A stretch of DNA of 64,000 nt from Phycisphaerae bacterium (GTDB lineage: Bacteria > Planctomycetota > Phycisphaerae > Sedimentisphaerales > Anaerohalosphaeraceae). Position numbers and translations under genes: made by a program. Shown piece after piece: positions 8,932 to 17,602 of the stretch (within the stretch, counting starts at the first letter, position 1; every line of letters starts with the position of its first letter). The notes under the pieces were generated by a model. It saw only the letters and a program-made list of their open reading frames with translations. It made no database searches and was not told the DNA's origin. The DNA lies in contig JACZKQ010000102.1 in NCBI GenBank assembly GCA_014859965.1, forward strand, positions 1 to 64,000, in the 5' to 3' direction.

Positions 8932-9684
8932 TTATTTCCGGCGCTGCGCGATGGCATTAATCAGCGGCTTGGCGAAATACGGAATAATCCGCTCGGCCAT
9001 GATCTCCTCGGCAATCTGACACTGCCGATGGAACGACGCCAAGGCATCGAATTTACCGTGAGGATCCGGATAACGTCGGATCGTGAAATAAAGACTGATC
9101 GCTTCGTCCCCTTTGTATTTGTCGTGGCGTATCTCGTAGACGCTGGTCCGCGGCTCCACCGCGATTCGCGCCTGCGTCCGACAGTCCTCGGTCAGGGCGA
9201 CAATCACGTTGGGCGAAAAACCGATGGGCGTCGCCAACGGCAGGTCGAGCAGCGAAGTAAACGCCGTCGATCCGAACAGCGCATCGGCCACGACCTCGTC
9301 ATGATTGCCCTGGAAATCGAAGTCCATCGTAAACGTCACGTCCAGCGATGTCATATCCAGGTGGCTGACCCCTAACATATACGGCGCCAACTCCAGCACC
9401 AGGGCGTGCAGTTCATACGCATCCTTAAGGTTCGTTGGATTGGCGCACGTCGAACCGATGCGATCCAGTTCCAGCGTCACCCACCGGAATCGCTCGCCAT
9501 CACGCTCCTCCTCCAGACAGAACTCCCCGGTATCCTTCCGGGCAAAATTGCCCATCGCCGGGAACTGGCGCTGAATCCGCTCGAAGAAAGTCAGGATCGT
9601 ATCCCGTTCGCTCGGAAGATCCAGTTCCGTGTTGATGTGCATATCTAAATAAAGATCATCGCAAAACGACGTAAAGCTGTTCAT
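8932..9684 (-). CDS. Uncharacterised conserved protein
   Basis: This is a soluble protein of about 250 residues with no membrane helix or signal peptide, and I cannot place it in a family. It is acidic in its N-terminal half and has a DFDFQGNHDEVVADALFG segment near the middle and a basic C terminus (AQRRK). The start is uncertain: ATG at 9684 gives MNSFTSF with GGAG/GAGAAG upstream, while ATG at 9720 adds 12 residues with no clear ribosome-binding site. It is 25 bases upstream of the two-helix membrane-protein gene, so the two may act together. Confidence 0.65.
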   Translation of the reverse strand: MNSFTSFCDDLYLDMHINTELDLPSERDTILTFFERIQRQFPAMGNFARKDTGEFCLEEERDGERFRWVTLELDRIGSTCANPTNLKDAYELHALVLELAPYMLGVSHLDMTSLDVTFTMDFDFQGNHDEVVADALFGSTAFTSLLDLPLATPIGFSPNVIVALTEDCRTQARIAVEPRTSVYEIRHDKYKGDEAISLYFTIRRYPDPHGKFDALASFHRQCQIAEEIMAERIIPYFAKPLINAIAQRRK

Positions 9685-9923
9685 CTTCTCAAATACTCCG
9701 CTCAAAACATCCGCAACCATACCATTGTCACATAAAACACGGGAGTTTACAAGAGACAATGTGCGGCAAGAACGCACGAAAAAGTCTGCGTCAGGGCTCC
9801 CACAATGCCCTCGCGGTCAAATCCTGTTTTTTTCGCACCAAACCTCATTCCAACCATCACCCATACGCCCCTGCCAGGCTTTTGTTTTCCGCACGTAACC
9901 CTCTGAAATACGGTTTTGCGCCG

Positions 9924-10982
9924 CTAATCCTGACCTGTTTCCCCGAACAATTCCGCCTGTTCGTTGGTCGAAGCTGCCTTCCGCCGCGGCCGCAAACCCA
10001 CATGATCGCACGCCGCCGACGTGACTTCTCGCCCGCGCTTCGTCCGTCGCACGAATCCTATCTGAAGCAGATAAGGCTCCACAACATCTTCCAGCGTATC
10101 CCGCTCCTCGCCCAGGGTCGCCGCCAAGGCCTCAATGCCTGCGGGCCCGCCGTCGTAAACGGTGATCAGCGACCGCAAGAACGCCCGGTCCAACTCGTCC
10201 AGTCCCAGGGCGTCGATCTGCTCCATCTTCAGCGACCGCTCCACAACGTCCACCGTCAGTTTGCCGGCCCCTTTGACCTGGGCGTAATCCCGCACCCGCT
10301 TGAGGAGGCGGTTGGCGATCCGGGGCGTACCGCGCGACCGCGATGCAATCATCTCCAGGCAGCCGTCGGAGCTTTCAAGTTCCAGAAGCCGTGCCGAACG
10401 CACCAGAATATCTGTCAATTCCGCGGCACTGTAAAACTCCAGGTGGTGCAGCATACCGAACCGCCCCCGCAGCGGCGCACTCAACAGCCCGGCCCGCGTG
10501 GTCGCCCCGATCAGCGTGAATCGCTTCAGCGGGAAGTTGATCGTTTTGGCATGCAGGCCGCTGTCGACTGTGAAGTCTACCTTGAAATCCTCCATTGCCG
10601 GGTAGATGAATTCCTCCACCGGGGCGCTCAGCCGGTGAATTTCATCAATGAAGAGGATGTCGCCCGTACTGACGTTGCTCAGCAGACCCATCACATCCCC
10701 CTGCTTGGTCAACGCCGGCCCCGACGACACCCGGATCGCCACACGCATCTCATGGGCGATCACGTTGGCCAATGTCGTCTTGCCGAGGCCCGGCGGACCG
10801 TAGAACAGGATGTGCTCAAGCGGCTCGCCGCGCTGCCGGGCGGCCTGAATCGCGATCGTCAGCTTCTCTTTGACGTTGTGCTGCCCGATGCATTCGGCAA
10901 GCGTCTGCGGGCGCAGCGCAGCATTAAACGTCTCTTCTTTGGCTCCGCCGCTGTCGGCGCTCAATACCCTGTCTATCGCCAT
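9924..10982 (-). CDS. ruvB: Holliday junction branch-migration helicase RuvB
   Basis: RuvB is the AAA+ motor that, with RuvA, drives branch migration. The 352 residues include Walker A GPPGLGKTTLANVIAHE, Walker B ILFIDEIHRL, the sensor segment IGATTRAGLLSAPLRGRF and a C-terminal winged helix (GGPAGIEALAATLGEE). The gene ends the ruvC-ruvA-ruvB block, 14 bases after ruvA. The roughly 240 bases beyond its stop hold no gene I can support. Confidence 0.96.
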   Translation of the reverse strand: MAIDRVLSADSGGAKEETFNAALRPQTLAECIGQHNVKEKLTIAIQAARQRGEPLEHILFYGPPGLGKTTLANVIAHEMRVAIRVSSGPALTKQGDVMGLLSNVSTGDILFIDEIHRLSAPVEEFIYPAMEDFKVDFTVDSGLHAKTINFPLKRFTLIGATTRAGLLSAPLRGRFGMLHHLEFYSAAELTDILVRSARLLELESSDGCLEMIASRSRGTPRIANRLLKRVRDYAQVKGAGKLTVDVVERSLKMEQIDALGLDELDRAFLRSLITVYDGGPAGIEALAATLGEERDTLEDVVEPYLLQIGFVRRTKRGREVTSAACDHVGLRPRRKAASTNEQAELFGETGQD

Positions 10983-10996
10983 AAGCTATCGCTTCG

Positions 10997-11623
10997 TCAG
11001 ACTTCAATCCCTTGTTTGACCCGGTAGATGAGCGGCACCAGTTCTTCGGCGCTGCGAATTTCCGGGTGCTTCCTGCATGCCAGCGCGATCAATTCCATCG
11101 CCTCGGCCCGCTTCTCGCCCCAGGCGATCATGATCTCCAGCGCCTCCACCTGGAACTGCTCAAATTTCTCTGTTACCGCTGCAACGCCGGCGCCGGCGGC
11201 GAAACCGCTCAACTTGCCCTTCAATTCCGCAATGATCTGCTGGGCAAATCGTTTGCCCACCGACGGCAGCGAAAGAAGCATCTTCTCGTCGCCCGCCTCA
11301 ATTGCATCGGCAATCGTCCCGATCGGAATCGTCAGCGATTTGAGCCCCTTCTTGATGCCCATGCCCTTGACGCTCGTATAGCGCTCAAAAAAGTCACGTT
11401 CCGCCTGACTCAGGAACCCGACCATTCGCGGAACCAGGTTGCCGCCGCCCAACGTGCCCTCGTAATACTCCATCGTACACAAAACCACATCATGCCCGAT
11501 CCGCCCCGCGAGCGCACCGACGGCGTAACCCGGCAGCATCACCTCATAACAGACCGGCCCCACCTGCACCAGGCCGCTCTTGTCGTCCAGACTGATCAAC
11601 TTGCCTTGTATCTGCGCTATCAT
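10997..11623 (-). CDS. ruvA: Holliday junction RuvA subunit
   Basis: RuvA binds four-way junctions and recruits RuvB. The frame is open further upstream, but ATG at 11623 is the proper start: it overlaps the ruvC stop as ATGA and has AAGGTGAG seven bases before it. The product is 208 residues with the OB-fold opening MIAQIQGKLISLDDKSG, a helix-hairpin-helix region (SVKGMGIKKGLKSL, LLSLPSVGKRFAQQIIAEL) and a C-terminal domain that contacts RuvB. The hairpin segment KGMGIKKGLK departs from the usual GIGPKxA pattern. Confidence 0.92.
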   Translation of the reverse strand: MIAQIQGKLISLDDKSGLVQVGPVCYEVMLPGYAVGALAGRIGHDVVLCTMEYYEGTLGGGNLVPRMVGFLSQAERDFFERYTSVKGMGIKKGLKSLTIPIGTIADAIEAGDEKMLLSLPSVGKRFAQQIIAELKGKLSGFAAGAGVAAVTEKFEQFQVEALEIMIAWGEKRAEAMELIALACRKHPEIRSAEELVPLIYRVKQGIEV

Positions 11624-12105
11624 AGCAAGCTCACCTTCATCTCGTTTGCACAGCACAGCGCCACGGCGATCGCGTCCGCCACGTCCGGCGGCTCGGGCGC
11701 CTCGGGCAGACCCAACATCGATTGAATCGCCCGCTGCATCTGCCCCTTCGACGCATGGCCGTTGCCCGTCAGCGACTTCTTGATCCGCGTCGCCGCAAAA
11801 CTCTCCACCCTGGCGCCCGCCTCGGCGGCTCGCTGCAAAATCACCCCGCGGGCGTGTCCCATCAATATCGCCGTTCTCGGGTGCTTGTAGTGCGAATACA
11901 ACTGCTCGACCGCCACCACGTCCGGCCGAAACTTCTCCAGAAGCGACACGACGTCGGCGGCAATCTGGTTCAGCCGCGCACCGAGGTCGCCCGCCGCGTC
12001 CGTCCGAAACACACCCGCCTCCAGAAGCTTCTCGTCATGTGAGTCGGCTTTGACAAGTGCATACCCGCAAACCTGCAAACCCGGATCAACGCCCATGACA
12101 ATCAT
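11620..12105 (-). CDS. ruvC: Crossover junction endonuclease RuvC
   Basis: RuvC resolves Holliday junctions by paired nicking. The ATG at 12105 is chosen because it overlaps the cysS stop as ATGA and has GGAG six bases upstream; a GTG at 12117 is a poorer option. With this start the acidic residues fall at the family positions: Asp7 in VMGVDPG, Glu67 in VAVEQLY, and aspartates in PDVADAIAVALC near the C terminus. The length is 161 residues. The overlap continues straight into ruvA. Confidence 0.95.
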   Translation of the reverse strand: MIVMGVDPGLQVCGYALVKADSHDEKLLEAGVFRTDAAGDLGARLNQIAADVVSLLEKFRPDVVAVEQLYSHYKHPRTAILMGHARGVILQRAAEAGARVESFAATRIKKSLTGNGHASKGQMQRAIQSMLGLPEAPEPPDVADAIAVALCCANEMKVSLL

Positions 12106-13580
12106 TGGCGTCTCCACGTTGTGCCGGCGGGGGAATCTTCCAGCACGATGCCGAACTCGGTCAGCTTGTTGCGGATGGCGTCGGCGGCGGCGAAATCTTT
12201 CTTGGTACGGGCTTCCTTCCGTTGTTGGATAAGCAAGCCGATGAGGTGATCGAGCAGGGCCTCGTCGCCGCCGCCTGCCTGCGGGTACTCGGCCCTGACG
12301 ATGCCCAGAACATCGCCGCCAAGCCGATTGAACATATCGGCCACCGCTTTTAGCGTGCCCGCTGTCGCCGAGCCGTCGGCAAGCAGACGGTTGGAAAGCT
12401 TGACGAGCTCGAAGATAACGGAAAGCCCCACCGCCGTATTGAGGTCGTCGTTCATCGCCTCTTCGAAGCGGGCTTTGAGCTTATCGAGTTCGGCAGCAAC
12501 AGCTTCGTCAACGCCGCCTTCACCGGCCTGGGGGACTTGTTTTCTTATCGCAATCACTGCCTCGCATATCCGATCATAGCCGCTCTGGGCCGCCGTCAGG
12601 GCCGCATCCGAAAAATCGATGGGGCTGCGGTAGTGGCTTTGCAGGATCAACTGCCGCACGGCCAGCGGATCGTACGCCCGGCTGAGCGTTTCATGGTCGC
12701 CCTTGAACAACTGCTTGAGATTGATAAAGTTGTTCAGACTCTTGCCCATCTTTTGTCCGTTGACGGTGACCATATTGTTGTGCAGCCAGTACCGGACGAA
12801 CGGCACGCCATTGGCCGCCTCCGATTGGGCGATCTCGCACTCGTGGTGCGGGAACTGGTTTTCGATGCCGCCGCCGTGAATATCGATCGTGGCGCCGAGG
12901 TATTTCATGCTCATCACCGAACACTCCAGATGCCAGCCCGGGTAGCCCATACCCCACGGGCTGTCCCACTGCATGATATGGTTCGGCTCGGCCTTTTTCC
13001 ACAAGGCAAAATCCGCCGGATGCCGCTTCTCCGTCGACACCTCGATCCGTGCCCCGGCCTGCATGTCCTCAACGCTTCGCCCCGAAAGCTTGCCATAAGC
13101 GGGGAACCTGGCCACTTCAAAATAAACCGACCCATTGACCTCGTACGCGCAGCCCTTATCGACCAGCGACTTAACGAGTGCGATCTGCTCGGGCACATGC
13201 CCCGATGCCCGCGGACTGATGTCCGGCCGAACGCACTGGAGTTTGTCCATATCCTCGAAATAGCTTGCCGTATAGAACTCGGCCAGCGCCATCGGATGCT
13301 TATGCTCTTTTCGCGCCGCCACGGCGAGCTTGTCCTCGCCGGCGTCCGCGTCGTCGGTCAAATGCCCCACGTCGGTGATGTTCTGAATATACGTCACCGA
13401 GTAGCCGAGGTATCGAAGGTACCGCACCAGCACGTCGAAGCTCACGTAACTCTTAGCGTGCCCCAGATGGGCATGCCCGTACACCGTCGGCCCGCACACG
13501 TAAATGCCTACGCGACCCTCGTGCAGCGGCTCAAATGGCTCTGTTTTTCGGCTCAGCGTATTGTAAAACTTAAGACCCAT
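12102..13580 (-). CDS. cysS: Cysteinyl-tRNA synthetase
   Basis: This class I synthetase charges tRNA-Cys. The product of about 492 residues has the zinc/HIGH region YVCGPTVYGHAHLGHAKS, the HGGGIENQFPHHECEIAQSE stretch with zinc ligands, and the KMSKS equivalent KMGKSLNN. The ATG at 13580 gives the usual N terminus MGLKFYNTLSRK. Two ATG codons at 13598 and 13595, directly after the ispF stop, are possible alternatives and would add five or six residues. It overlaps ruvC by four bases. Confidence 0.95.
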   Translation of the reverse strand: MGLKFYNTLSRKTEPFEPLHEGRVGIYVCGPTVYGHAHLGHAKSYVSFDVLVRYLRYLGYSVTYIQNITDVGHLTDDADAGEDKLAVAARKEHKHPMALAEFYTASYFEDMDKLQCVRPDISPRASGHVPEQIALVKSLVDKGCAYEVNGSVYFEVARFPAYGKLSGRSVEDMQAGARIEVSTEKRHPADFALWKKAEPNHIMQWDSPWGMGYPGWHLECSVMSMKYLGATIDIHGGGIENQFPHHECEIAQSEAANGVPFVRYWLHNNMVTVNGQKMGKSLNNFINLKQLFKGDHETLSRAYDPLAVRQLILQSHYRSPIDFSDAALTAAQSGYDRICEAVIAIRKQVPQAGEGGVDEAVAAELDKLKARFEEAMNDDLNTAVGLSVIFELVKLSNRLLADGSATAGTLKAVADMFNRLGGDVLGIVRAEYPQAGGGDEALLDHLIGLLIQQRKEARTKKDFAAADAIRNKLTEFGIVLEDSPAGTTWRRQ

Positions 13581-13599
13581 CGCACGTCCATTCATCATG

Positions 13600-14112
13600 C
13601 TACAATGTTCTCTTGAGGCGGCGCCGCAGCAGCACCGCCGCCGTTGAGGCGATCGCCTGGCCGGCGCCGATCTCACCAAGGCCTTCGTTGGTCTTGGCCT
13701 TAACATTGACACTGTTAAAGTCGACGCCCAGCACGCTGGCGATCGTTCGCTTCATCTGCTTTTTGTACGGCTCCAGTCGCGGCTCCTCGGCATGTACGAT
13801 CAGATCGAGATTGACCACCTCCCAGCGGTTATCGCCGAGGTACTGGCCCACGACGTGCAGCAGGTCGCTGCTGTTGGCGTCTTTCCACTGGTCATCGGTG
13901 TCGGGAAACAGCTCCCCAATGTCCCCCATGACAATCGCCCCCAGAAGCGCATCGATCACCGCATGCATCACCACGTCGCCGTCGCTGTGCCCCAGAAGCC
14001 CCCGCGCAAACGGGATCTCCACGCCCCCCAGCACCAGCCGGCGATCCTCCACCAAGCGGTGAATGTCCGTGCCTATCCCTGTGCGGTATTCGTAGTTCGG
14101 TTCGAAACTCAC
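13600..14112 (-). CDS. ispF: 2-C-methyl-D-erythritol 2,4-cyclodiphosphate synthase
   Basis: IspF forms the cyclic diphosphate intermediate of the non-mevalonate isoprenoid pathway, which feeds uppS. Metal ligands are visible in GTDIHRL (DxH) and in the HSDGDVVMHAVIDALLGA stretch. The 170-residue length is normal. The start is GTG at 14112, overlapping the hisB stop as GTGA. No ispD fusion is present. Confidence 0.95.
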   Translation of the reverse strand: MSFEPNYEYRTGIGTDIHRLVEDRRLVLGGVEIPFARGLLGHSDGDVVMHAVIDALLGAIVMGDIGELFPDTDDQWKDANSSDLLHVVGQYLGDNRWEVVNLDLIVHAEEPRLEPYKKQMKRTIASVLGVDFNSVNVKAKTNEGLGEIGAGQAIASTAAVLLRRRLKRTL

Positions 14113-14693
14113 AATGTCCCTTTTGTGCTCGGTATCTCCGTTGACACGATCCGCACGGCCTGGCGCATCGCTTGTCCGAACGCCTTGAAGATCGCTTCGG
14201 CAATATGATGGCTGTTCGTTCCGTACGGCACGTTCACGTGCAGGTTCAGCCGCCCGGCATGCGAGAAGCTCCGCAGGAATTCCTCAATGCATTCCACATC
14301 GAAATCCCCGATCTTCTCGGTGCGATACTCCGCATGATACGAACAAAACGCCCGGCCGGACAGGTCCACCGCCACGTTCGCCAGCGCATCTTCCATGGGC
14401 ACCGAGCTGTTGCCGTACCGGGCAATGCCCTTCTTGTCGCCCAATGCATTGCCCAATGCATTGCCCAGGCATATCCCCACGTCCTCGACGGTGTGGTGCG
14501 CATCCACCTCCAGATCGCCCTTGGCGTTGACCGTGAGGTCTATGGCGCCGTGCTTGGCCAGGTGGCTGAGCATATGATCCAGAAACCCCACCCCCGAGTC
14601 GATCTCATAGGCGCCCCGGCCATCGAGATTCACCTCGACCACAATCTCGGTCTCGCTGGTTTTCCGTTCAATTTTCGCCTGTCTTGCTTCCAT
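14109..14693 (-). CDS. hisB: Imidazoleglycerol-phosphate dehydratase
   Basis: HisB catalyses the seventh step of histidine synthesis and binds Mn2+ through repeated histidine motifs, seen here as DHMLSHLAKHG, DAHHTVEDVG, SYHAEY and SHHIAEAIFKA. At 194 residues it is the monofunctional form. Two exact copies of a 12-base unit lie in tandem at about 14446-14469 and encode GNALGNALGD, in a place where relatives have a similar but non-repeated GxAxxxALGD. The ATG has GTGAGGATC upstream, and the gene follows hisC by nine bases. Confidence 0.95.
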   Translation of the reverse strand: MEARQAKIERKTSETEIVVEVNLDGRGAYEIDSGVGFLDHMLSHLAKHGAIDLTVNAKGDLEVDAHHTVEDVGICLGNALGNALGDKKGIARYGNSSVPMEDALANVAVDLSGRAFCSYHAEYRTEKIGDFDVECIEEFLRSFSHAGRLNLHVNVPYGTNSHHIAEAIFKAFGQAMRQAVRIVSTEIPSTKGTL

Positions 14694-14702
14694 GGTCGAT
14701 CC

Positions 14703-15767
14703 TCACTGCCGCAGTAATTCCTTCAGTGTCCCGATCAGCGCGGCGTTCTGCGCCTCAGTGCCCACCGTGATCCGCAGTTTGTCCTCCAGATGCGGCAAGG
14801 GGAAGTACCGCACGTAGATCCCGCGCCGCGCAAGCGCCTCGTGCAGGTCCGCCGCGTCGCCGTTAGGACATCGGGCCAGCACAAAATTTGCCCGGCTGTC
14901 GCGGACGTCGAGCCCCAGCCTCCGCAAATCCTGCGTCAAAATCGCCCGCTGCGCCTTGATCTTTTCGATATTCTCATGAAAATACGCCTGATCCCGTATC
15001 GCCGCCGTCGCCGCGGCAATCGCCATGGCGTCCACGTTGTACGAATCCTTCACCTTGGTCATGCCCTCGATCAGCGACTGGCACGCCACCGCGTACCCGA
15101 ACCGAAGGCCGGCCAAAGAATACCCCTTGCTAAGCGACCGCAGCAGAATTACATTGTCGAACTCGGCCGTCAGCGCAAGGCAATTTGTCTCGGCGTAATC
15201 CACATACGCCTCGTCGATCAACAGCACCGCCCGATCCTGCAAGGCGGCTGCGAGCCGTCCCAGTTCGTCCGGTGAAATAAACGATCCCGTCGGCGCATTT
15301 GGGTTGCATACGACGACTAAAGACGCATCGACCTCGTACAGCGCCTCCGGAATGCCGAAGTCCTCCGCAAATGGAATCTCCACCGCATCGCACTCCTGAA
15401 TCCGCGCCAGCACAGGATACAGCGAATACGTCGGGGTCGGATACGCCATCGCGCGCCACTGATCGCAAAACGACCGGACCGCAATCGTCAACAGATCGTC
15501 ACCGCCGTTCACCGCCATGATACAAGACGGCGAAATCCCTAACACCTCCGATGCCGCCTGGCGAAAATCATCCGCCATCGGCTGAGGATACCGACGGAGC
15601 TTTTCGTCGGGCAGGCGCCGCAGCGCTTCCATTACGGTCGGCGACGGAGGCCACGGGTTTTCGTTCGTGTTGAGTTTCACCACGTCCGTCCGCGCCGGCT
15701 GAAAACCCGGCGTGTATCCGGCTAACGATTCTATGTTATCTCTGAAATAAGTCATACCTTCGTCCAT
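14703..15767 (-). CDS. hisC: Histidinol-phosphate aminotransferase
   Basis: This is a PLP-dependent fold-type I aminotransferase acting just before the last steps of histidine synthesis. The 354 residues include LNTNENPWPPSP, the VVVCNPNAPTG loop, DEAYVDY and the PLP lysine in SLSKGYSLAGLRFGY. The start could be ATG 15767 or ATG 15755, four codons in; neither has a clear ribosome-binding site. It heads the hisC-hisB-ispF-cysS-ruvCAB run and has a promoter-like sequence just upstream. Confidence 0.94.
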   Translation of the reverse strand: MDEGMTYFRDNIESLAGYTPGFQPARTDVVKLNTNENPWPPSPTVMEALRRLPDEKLRRYPQPMADDFRQAASEVLGISPSCIMAVNGGDDLLTIAVRSFCDQWRAMAYPTPTYSLYPVLARIQECDAVEIPFAEDFGIPEALYEVDASLVVVCNPNAPTGSFISPDELGRLAAALQDRAVLLIDEAYVDYAETNCLALTAEFDNVILLRSLSKGYSLAGLRFGYAVACQSLIEGMTKVKDSYNVDAMAIAAATAAIRDQAYFHENIEKIKAQRAILTQDLRRLGLDVRDSRANFVLARCPNGDAADLHEALARRGIYVRYFPLPHLEDKLRITVGTEAQNAALIGTLKELLRQ

Positions 15768-15781
15768 AATTTACAGCCAGG

Positions 15782-15810
15782 ATTATACGCCGACCGCCGG
15801 TCCGACAAAA
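15782..15810 (-). promoter_or_regulatory. Candidate promoter for hisC-to-ruvB run
   Basis: On the minus strand a perfect TATAAT lies at 15787-15782, and TTTTGT stands 17 bases upstream (15810-15805). An overlapping TTGTCG would give a 15-base spacer. The -10 box is 15 bases from the hisC ATG, so the leader would be very short. Confidence 0.5.
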
Positions 15811-15882
15811 GGGGAATCTCAAGAAATGACCACCACATGCAGACGACCGAAACGATCCCGCGCAGCGACAGGACGCCAGGGG

Positions 15883-16725
15883 CTATTTGCCGCAATAGTC
15901 GATCAGCCGACCAATTTCGCTGCGGAGGTCCTTGCGCTTGACGATCATGTCCACAAAGCCGTGCTCGAGCAAAAACTCCGACCGCTGGAACCCCTTCGGC
16001 AGTTCGATCTTGATCGTCTGGTAAATGGTCCTCGGCCCCGCAAAACCGATCAGCGCCTCGGGCTCGGCGATAATCACGTCACCCAACATGGCGAAACTCG
16101 CCGTCACCCCGCCTGTCGTCGGGTCCGTCAGCACTGAAATGAACAAACCGCCGGCCTCATCCAGTTTGGCCAGGGCGGCGCTCGTCTTGGCCATCTGCCC
16201 CAGCGAAACAACCCCTTCGTGCATCCGTGCCCCGCCTGACGCGCTGACCACCACCAGCGGCAGCGATTCGGCTATCGCCCGGTCCACCGCGATGCAGAAC
16301 TTCTCTCCCACCACCATGCCCATGGACCCGCCCAGGAAATCGAAATCCATCACCGCCAGCATGACACCGCGGCCCCGGATGAATGCCTTGCCCACCAAAA
16401 TCGCCTCGCTGGCGCCGCCTTTGCCGGCGCCGCCGATCCGGTCGGCGTACTTTTTGCCCAGGCTCTCAAACCCCAGTGGGTCCGAAGAGATCAATTCGGC
16501 GGCCATCTCCTCGAATGACCCTTCATCTGCAAGCTGCTGTACCCGCGTCGGCCCATTGATCCGGAAATGATACCCGCATTCCGGACACACATGCATATTT
16601 TCCTCCATCGTCTTGCGGAACAGCGTATGTTCACACGACGGACACCCAAGCCAAAGCCCGTCCGGCATCTCACGCCGCGGCCTTAAGCTGAACCCATCCC
16701 ACGATGATTTTGACTTTGCTTCCAT
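15883..16725 (-). CDS. accD: Acetyl-CoA carboxylase carboxyltransferase subunit beta
   Basis: AccD with AccA transfers CO2 from carboxybiotin to acetyl-CoA, the first committed step of fatty-acid synthesis. The 280 residues start with the expected zinc ribbon (CPSC, then CPEC 18 residues later) and continue with the crotonase-fold carboxyltransferase core (SASGGARMHEGVVSLGQMAK, DPTTGGVTASFAMLGD). ATG 16725 is chosen; a TTG at 16740 would add five residues. A perfect TATAAT on the minus strand at 16784-16779, with only a weak -35, may be its promoter. No accA is in the window. Confidence 0.94.
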   Translation of the reverse strand: MEAKSKSSWDGFSLRPRREMPDGLWLGCPSCEHTLFRKTMEENMHVCPECGYHFRINGPTRVQQLADEGSFEEMAAELISSDPLGFESLGKKYADRIGGAGKGGASEAILVGKAFIRGRGVMLAVMDFDFLGGSMGMVVGEKFCIAVDRAIAESLPLVVVSASGGARMHEGVVSLGQMAKTSAALAKLDEAGGLFISVLTDPTTGGVTASFAMLGDVIIAEPEALIGFAGPRTIYQTIKIELPKGFQRSEFLLEHGFVDMIVKRKDLRSEIGRLIDYCGK

Positions 16726-16886
16726 CAAGAACTCAAACAAACGTCCTGTGCCGGACTGAACCCGTCGACTTCCGGGCTATTATACACACTCCGCCCGCAA
16801 AAAGCCATACCTGAAAGATTCTGCTGGAACTGTCCGGCATGCTCGAACCCTGCTCATAATCCTCACTGCCGCTTTCCTGCTCCTGC

Positions 16887-17564
16887 TCACCGGCCGGTGC
16901 CCGCCCGCAGGGCCGTTATTGCCGCAGCACGGTCATTTTCGCCGAAAATCGCATTCCCCGCGACAATTGTATCGGCCCCGTATCCGACAACCCGCGCCAC
17001 CGTATCGGGATTAATCCCTCCGTCCACCTCGATGCGAACATCCGGGCCCACCAGTTCCCGCAGCCGGATGCATTTCCGCGCGGCCGCATCGATATATGTC
17101 TGACCGCCGAACCCCGGATGCACCGTCATTACCAGAATCATGTCGCACAACGGCGCCACCGCCTCGATAGTCGCCACCGGCGTCTCCGGATTGAGGCTCA
17201 CGCCCGCGGTCACGCCCAGGTCGTGCAGGTAGGCAATCATGTCCGCGGCGTCGTCCACTGTCTCAACGTGGAACGTGATATGGTCTGACCCCGCATCGAC
17301 AAAACGCTTTGCGTACTTGCGCGGATCGGTGATCATCAGATGGGTGTCGAACACCAGTTTGCAACACCTGCGAAGATGCGCCACCACCGGCGGCCCAATC
17401 GTGATATTCGGCACAAAATGCCCGTCCATCACGTCAAGGTGGACCAACTTGACACCGGCCGCCTCCACTTCGGCGATCTCCGAGCCCAGACTCGCGAAAT
17501 CGGCGCTCAGGATCGAGGGTGAAATCTCAATGCTGCCGGCCTTTGGCAAACGCACGTCAGACAT
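16887..17564 (-). CDS. rpe: Ribulose-phosphate 3-epimerase
   Basis: Rpe interconverts ribulose 5-phosphate and xylulose 5-phosphate. The TIM-barrel landmarks are all present in 225 residues: ISPSILSADFASLG, HLDVMDGHFVPNITIGPPVV, the MTVHPGFGGQTYI loop and IEVDGGINPDT. The start ATG has GGAAAGAACGGA upstream. It lies 38 bases downstream of pgk and could be on the gap-pgk transcript. Confidence 0.95.
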   Translation of the reverse strand: MSDVRLPKAGSIEISPSILSADFASLGSEIAEVEAAGVKLVHLDVMDGHFVPNITIGPPVVAHLRRCCKLVFDTHLMITDPRKYAKRFVDAGSDHITFHVETVDDAADMIAYLHDLGVTAGVSLNPETPVATIEAVAPLCDMILVMTVHPGFGGQTYIDAAARKCIRLRELVGPDVRIEVDGGINPDTVARVVGYGADTIVAGNAIFGENDRAAAITALRAGTGR

Positions 17565-17602
17565 TCCGTTCTTTCCGTTTTTAGGTCGCCGCTGCGCCCG
17601 TT